Assembly: GCA_011192085.1 (NCBI GenBank)
Contig: DUEQ01000545.1
Span: 1-8,744 of the forward strand
DNA length: 8,744 nucleotides
Source of the DNA: Caldilineae bacterium
GTDB lineage: Bacteria > Chloroflexota > Anaerolineae > J102
Reading direction: 5' to 3'
In this document: positions 6,741-8,744 of the stretch, piece after piece
Layout of the letters: every line of letters begins with the position of its first letter
How positions within the stretch are numbered: position 1 is the stretch's first letter
The notes under the pieces: model-generated
The model's database searches: none
Seen by the model: the letters and a program-made list of their open reading frames with translations, nothing else
Told to the model about the DNA's origin: nothing
Program-made: the position numbers and the translations under genes

Positions 6741-7976
6741 ATGAACGCTGAAATCATCACCACCGGCACCGAATTGCTTTTGGGCGAGATCGTGGACACG
6801 AACGCGCCCTTCATCGCCCGCAAACTGCGAGGGATTGGCGTCAATCTCTTCTACAAAATTACGGTTGGGGACAACCGCGAGCGGCTGGCCGAGGCCATTC
6901 GCCAGGCCCTGATCCGCTCCGATGTGGTCATCATGACCGGAGGATTGGGCCCCACCGTGGACGATATCACCCGCGAGGCCGTGGCCGACGCCACCCACAG
7001 GTCTCTGGAGCCGCGGGAGGAGATCGTGGCGCATCTCAAGGATTTCTTCGCCCGCCGCGGGCGGCCTTTCACCGACAACAACCTGCGCCAGGCCTACCTT
7101 CCCCAGGGCGCGATCATGCTGCCCAACCCTATCGGCACCGCGCCCGGTTTCATCGTCGAAACCGACGGCAAAGTGGTCATCGCCATGCCCGGCGTGCCCC
7201 GCGAGATGGAGCGGATGATGGAGGAGCAGGTGTTGCCCTATCTGCAAAGCAAGATGGAGGAGCAGGCCGTGATTGTGGCGCGCATCCTCCACACCGCGGG
7301 CCTAGGCGAGAGCCTCATTGATGCGCGCATCGGCGATCTGATGCGGCTCAGCAACCCCACGGTGGGGCTGGCTGCGCATCTGGGTCAGGTGGATGTGCGG
7401 ATTACGGCCCGCGCCCGCACCGAGAAGGAGGCCCGGGCCTTGATAGCGCCCATCGAAGATGCGATTCGCGAGGCGTTGGGCCCGTGGGTCTTTGGGGCGG
7501 ATGAGGAGACCCTGGGCGGGGTGATGGCGCGCGTGCTGCGCGGCCAACACGCGCGCCTGGCCATTCTGGAAACCAACACCCGCGGGGCTATCTTGGAGAA
7601 ATTCCCGGAGGGGGACCGGGATGTCCTGGCCGGGCATTTCCTCGATATCACCGCGCTGGCGGGCTGCGAGGCGTGCACCGATTTCACCGAGGCCAACGCG
7701 CGGGCCGTGGCCCAGGCGGTGCGAAGGTTGACCGAAGCTGACGTCGCCCTGGCCGTGTTGGGCTCTTCCGATCCCGCTTACGGCTTTTGGGCCGAGGACC
7801 GAGGCGAGACCTGGCTGGCCCTGGTCGCGGAGGAGGAGACCTTCACCCGGCGTTTGAGCGCGGCCGGAGGGGATGAGTTCACCCGGAACTGGCTGGCCAC
7901 TCACGCCCTGGCCTGGGCGCTGCGACAGCTGCAAGCGCTTGCTGACGCCCGGCAGACCGCGATGGAAGCCAGGTAG
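6741..7976 (+). CDS. cinA: CinA-family protein with degenerate C-terminal deamidase domain
   Basis: The 411-residue length fits full CinA: an N-terminal MoCF/COG1058 domain (ADP-ribose pyrophosphatase activity in studied members), a KH-like middle domain and a C-terminal PncC-type nicotinamide-mononucleotide deamidase domain. The N-domain is well conserved: IITTGTELLLGEIVDTN (5-21), MTGGLGPTVDDITREAVA (65-82), NPIGTAPGF (129-137) and MPGVPREM (149-156). The middle domain contains HTAGLGES (184-191). The C-domain (about 258-400) keeps the length and order of the fold but not the signatures. The usual E-S-x-T-G-G reads ETNTRG (277-282), TG-x-AGP reads LGSSDP (340-345), and the expected catalytic lysine after the Tyr-containing strand is not seen. 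The N-domain is therefore probably active and the deamidase probably not (inference). The ATG is 10 bases after the glycosyltransferase stop, with no clear Shine-Dalgarno. Confidence 0.93.
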   Translation: MNAEIITTGTELLLGEIVDTNAPFIARKLRGIGVNLFYKITVGDNRERLAEAIRQALIRSDVVIMTGGLGPTVDDITREAVADATHRSLEPREEIVAHLKDFFARRGRPFTDNNLRQAYLPQGAIMLPNPIGTAPGFIVETDGKVVIAMPGVPREMERMMEEQVLPYLQSKMEEQAVIVARILHTAGLGESLIDARIGDLMRLSNPTVGLAAHLGQVDVRITARARTEKEARALIAPIEDAIREALGPWVFGADEETLGGVMARVLRGQHARLAILETNTRGAILEKFPEGDRDVLAGHFLDITALAGCEACTDFTEANARAVAQAVRRLTEADVALAVLGSSDPAYGFWAEDRGETWLALVAEEETFTRRLSAAGGDEFTRNWLATHALAWALRQLQALADARQTAMEAR

Positions 7977-7999
7977 AGACGAGCGAGGGGAAGTCGTCT
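7977..7999 (+). other. Inverted repeat framing the remnant's ribosome-binding site
   Basis: AGACGA (7977-7982) and TCGTCT (7994-7999) can form a 6-bp stem. The purine-rich Shine-Dalgarno lies in the 11-base loop, and the first base of the TTG start lies at the stem edge. It begins directly after the cinA stop. It is not a rho-independent terminator, since no T-run follows. It may be chance. Confidence 0.25.
7985..7993 (+). promoter_or_regulatory. Shine-Dalgarno of the metalloenzyme remnant
   Basis: GAGGGGAAG lies 5 bases before the TTG at 7999, where family-like sequence begins. It shows that the broken gene still has its start region. Confidence 0.6.
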
Positions 8000-8264
8000 T
8001 GGCGAAGGTCTTGTTTCTTTTCATCGATGGCATCGGTCTGGGGCCCGATGCACCCTCCAACTCCCCGCATTTCCCATCAAGCCTCTGACGACGATCCTCG
8101 CCCGATTCAGCGCGCTCAAACAGGCCAAAGATCTGAGCAAACGGGTGACATCGGCCAACGCCTACAGCGATTGGGATATCACCCATGAGGTGGCCCGGGC
8201 GTCCTACGCGCCCGAGCTTCCCCCCATCACGGCCGAGGACGCGGGCCGGGCCGAGACTGATAGG
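7999..8264 (+). pseudogene. Remnant of an alkaline-phosphatase-superfamily metalloenzyme gene
   Basis: From the TTG at 7999 the frame reads AKVLFLFIDGIGLGPDAPSN, the typical N-terminus of phosphoglyceromutase/alkaline-phosphatase-superfamily metalloenzymes, with metal-ligand-type Asp10 in FIDGIG. This frame stops at 8086-8088 after only 29 residues. Family-like sequence resumes in another frame (codons from 8076): LTTILARF, then RVTSANAYS, then directly DWDITHEVARAS and LPPITAEDAG. That frame then runs into A+T-rich repeat sequence and stops at 8322-8324. From memory, intact relatives are around 280-300 residues, with these pieces spread through the N-terminal two thirds. On that view a frameshift, at least two internal deletions and loss of the C-terminus have occurred. 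No active product is expected. An assembly error is possible but would not easily explain several separate losses. Confidence 0.7.
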
Positions 8265-8291
8265 AAGTGCAAAGTTAAAAGTGCAAAAGTT
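8263..8291 (+). repeat. A+T-rich ~30-bp spacer repeat, copy 2
   Basis: GGAAGTGCAAAG followed by TTAAAAGTGCAAAAGTT matches the minus strand of 4153-4182 at about 26 of 30 positions. It begins exactly where similarity of the metalloenzyme remnant to its family fades, so it may mark the deletion or insertion point. Confidence 0.6.
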
Positions 8292-8310
8292 AGACTTTCG
8301 CGAAGCTGCC

Positions 8311-8348
8311 AACCGCGAACTTAAAACTGAGACCCAGAACCGTGAACT
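8311..8348 (+). repeat. Short direct repeats AACCGYGAACT in the spacer
   Basis: AACCGCGAACT (8311-8321) and AACCGTGAACT (8338-8348) differ at one base of eleven; AACTGA also occurs at 8325-8330 and 8345-8350. They continue the low-complexity spacer after the A+T-rich repeat. No hairpin terminator is visible. An 8-bp palindrome, TTCGCGAA (8297-8304), lies just before them. Confidence 0.45.
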
Positions 8349-8350
8349 GA

Positions 8351-8390
8351 CTTACCCTACACTCATACGCTCACACACGCCCCCACGCCC
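8351..8390 (+). other. Leader of the DUF84 gene: C/A/T-rich, no Shine-Dalgarno
   Basis: Only about three of 40 bases are G. The end, CCCCCACGCCC before ATGCCC, closely resembles the truB leader end, CCCCACGACCCC before ATGCCC. No -35/-10 pair is convincing. Confidence 0.35.
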
Positions 8391-8744
8391 ATGCCCATCC
8401 CGCCCAAGCCCCTCATCGCTGTTGGATCGCTCAACCGTCCCAAGCTGGAGGCGACGCGCCTGGCCCTGCTGCCCATATGGCCCGAGGCCCGCATCCTGCC
8501 CGTCGATGCGCCTTCGGGCGTGGATGCTCAGCCCTGGGGCGCGGAGGCGGCGATCCGGGGGGCGTTAAACCGGGCTCGGGCCGCGCGTGAGGCCATAAGC
8601 GCGGATCTGGGCGTGGGCCTGGAGGGGAGCGTGGAGGAGGGACCGGCGGGGATCGTGTTGCTGACGGGATGGAGCGCCATCGTCACCGCGGAGGGGCGTT
8701 GGGGGATCGGCGGCGGCGCGCGCACGCCCCTGCCGCCCGAGCTG
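8391..8744 (+). CDS. DUF84/YjjX-type inosine/xanthosine triphosphatase, 3'-partial
   Basis: The frame from ATG 8391 stays open for 118 codons to the last base of the window, so the C-terminus (perhaps a third of a usual 170-180-residue protein) lies outside. Characterised relatives hydrolyse ITP/XTP to keep damaged purines out of nucleic acids. Family features are the N-terminal phosphate-binding IAVGSLNRPKLEATR (9-23), the SGVDAQPWG block (42-50) equivalent to SGV-x-x-QP-x-G, the GALNRARAA helix (57-65) and GVGLEG (74-79) with its conserved Glu78. TPLPPEL at the cut end corresponds to the family's PLP segment. The ATG is the only possible start, because in-frame stops at 8322, 8328 and 8343 precede it and no other start codon lies between. 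There is no Shine-Dalgarno. DUF84 and YjjX are neighbouring branches and I cannot choose between them. Confidence 0.85.
   Translation, partial: MPIPPKPLIAVGSLNRPKLEATRLALLPIWPEARILPVDAPSGVDAQPWGAEAAIRGALNRARAAREAISADLGVGLEGSVEEGPAGIVLLTGWSAIVTAEGRWGIGGGARTPLPPEL

Noticed and set aside
8185..8568. A + strand 127-codon frame across the remnant, spacer and DUF84 start
   Set aside because: It is out of frame with both the DITHEVAR fragment and the DUF84 protein. Its Arg/Pro/Ser-rich translation is typical of a shadow frame.

Overview
This window is high-GC (roughly 60-65% by eye). All seven intact or partial protein genes, plus one decayed gene, lie on the + strand with very short gaps or a small overlap. 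Gene order, high GC, and the close pairing of a CpXC-domain protein with a lipid-type GT4 glycosyltransferase suggest a Chloroflexota bacterium (Anaerolineae/Caldilineae-like). That assignment is inference from style and has not been tested by any search.

Layout. 3-1856: infB (translation initiation factor IF-2), probably missing its 5' end. 1861-2244: rbfA. 2237-3220: an NrnA-like DHH/DHHA1 phosphoesterase, overlapping rbfA by 8 bases. 3255-4148: truB. These four form the widespread infB-rbfA-DHH-truB block serving translation initiation, 30S maturation, short-RNA/pAp turnover and tRNA U55 modification. 4198-5541: a CpXC zinc-ribbon protein with a long helical C-terminal part that I read as four diverged repeats. 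5588-6730: a GT4 glycosyltransferase resembling diacylglycerol glucosyltransferases. 6741-7976: a CinA-family protein whose C-terminal deamidase domain has lost its signature residues. 7999 to about 8264: the remains of an alkaline-phosphatase-superfamily metalloenzyme gene, frameshifted and internally deleted. 8391 to the window end: the first 118 codons of a DUF84/YjjX-type inosine/xanthosine triphosphatase.

The short spacers are distinctive. A roughly 30-bp A+T-rich repeat occurs in inverted orientation before the CpXC gene and at the broken end of the metalloenzyme remnant. The truB and DUF84 genes have C/A-rich leaders with no Shine-Dalgarno, whereas the CpXC gene, the glycosyltransferase and the metalloenzyme remnant each have one. 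There are no RNA genes, insertion sequences, CRISPR arrays or clear rho-independent terminators. The only stretch over 300 bases without an intact gene is 7977-8390, which holds the remnant, the repeat and the DUF84 leader.

I see no evidence of a new defence, mobile or biosynthetic system. The points most worth following are the repeat architecture of the CpXC protein, the inverted spacer repeat, the degenerate CinA C-domain and the metalloenzyme remnant.
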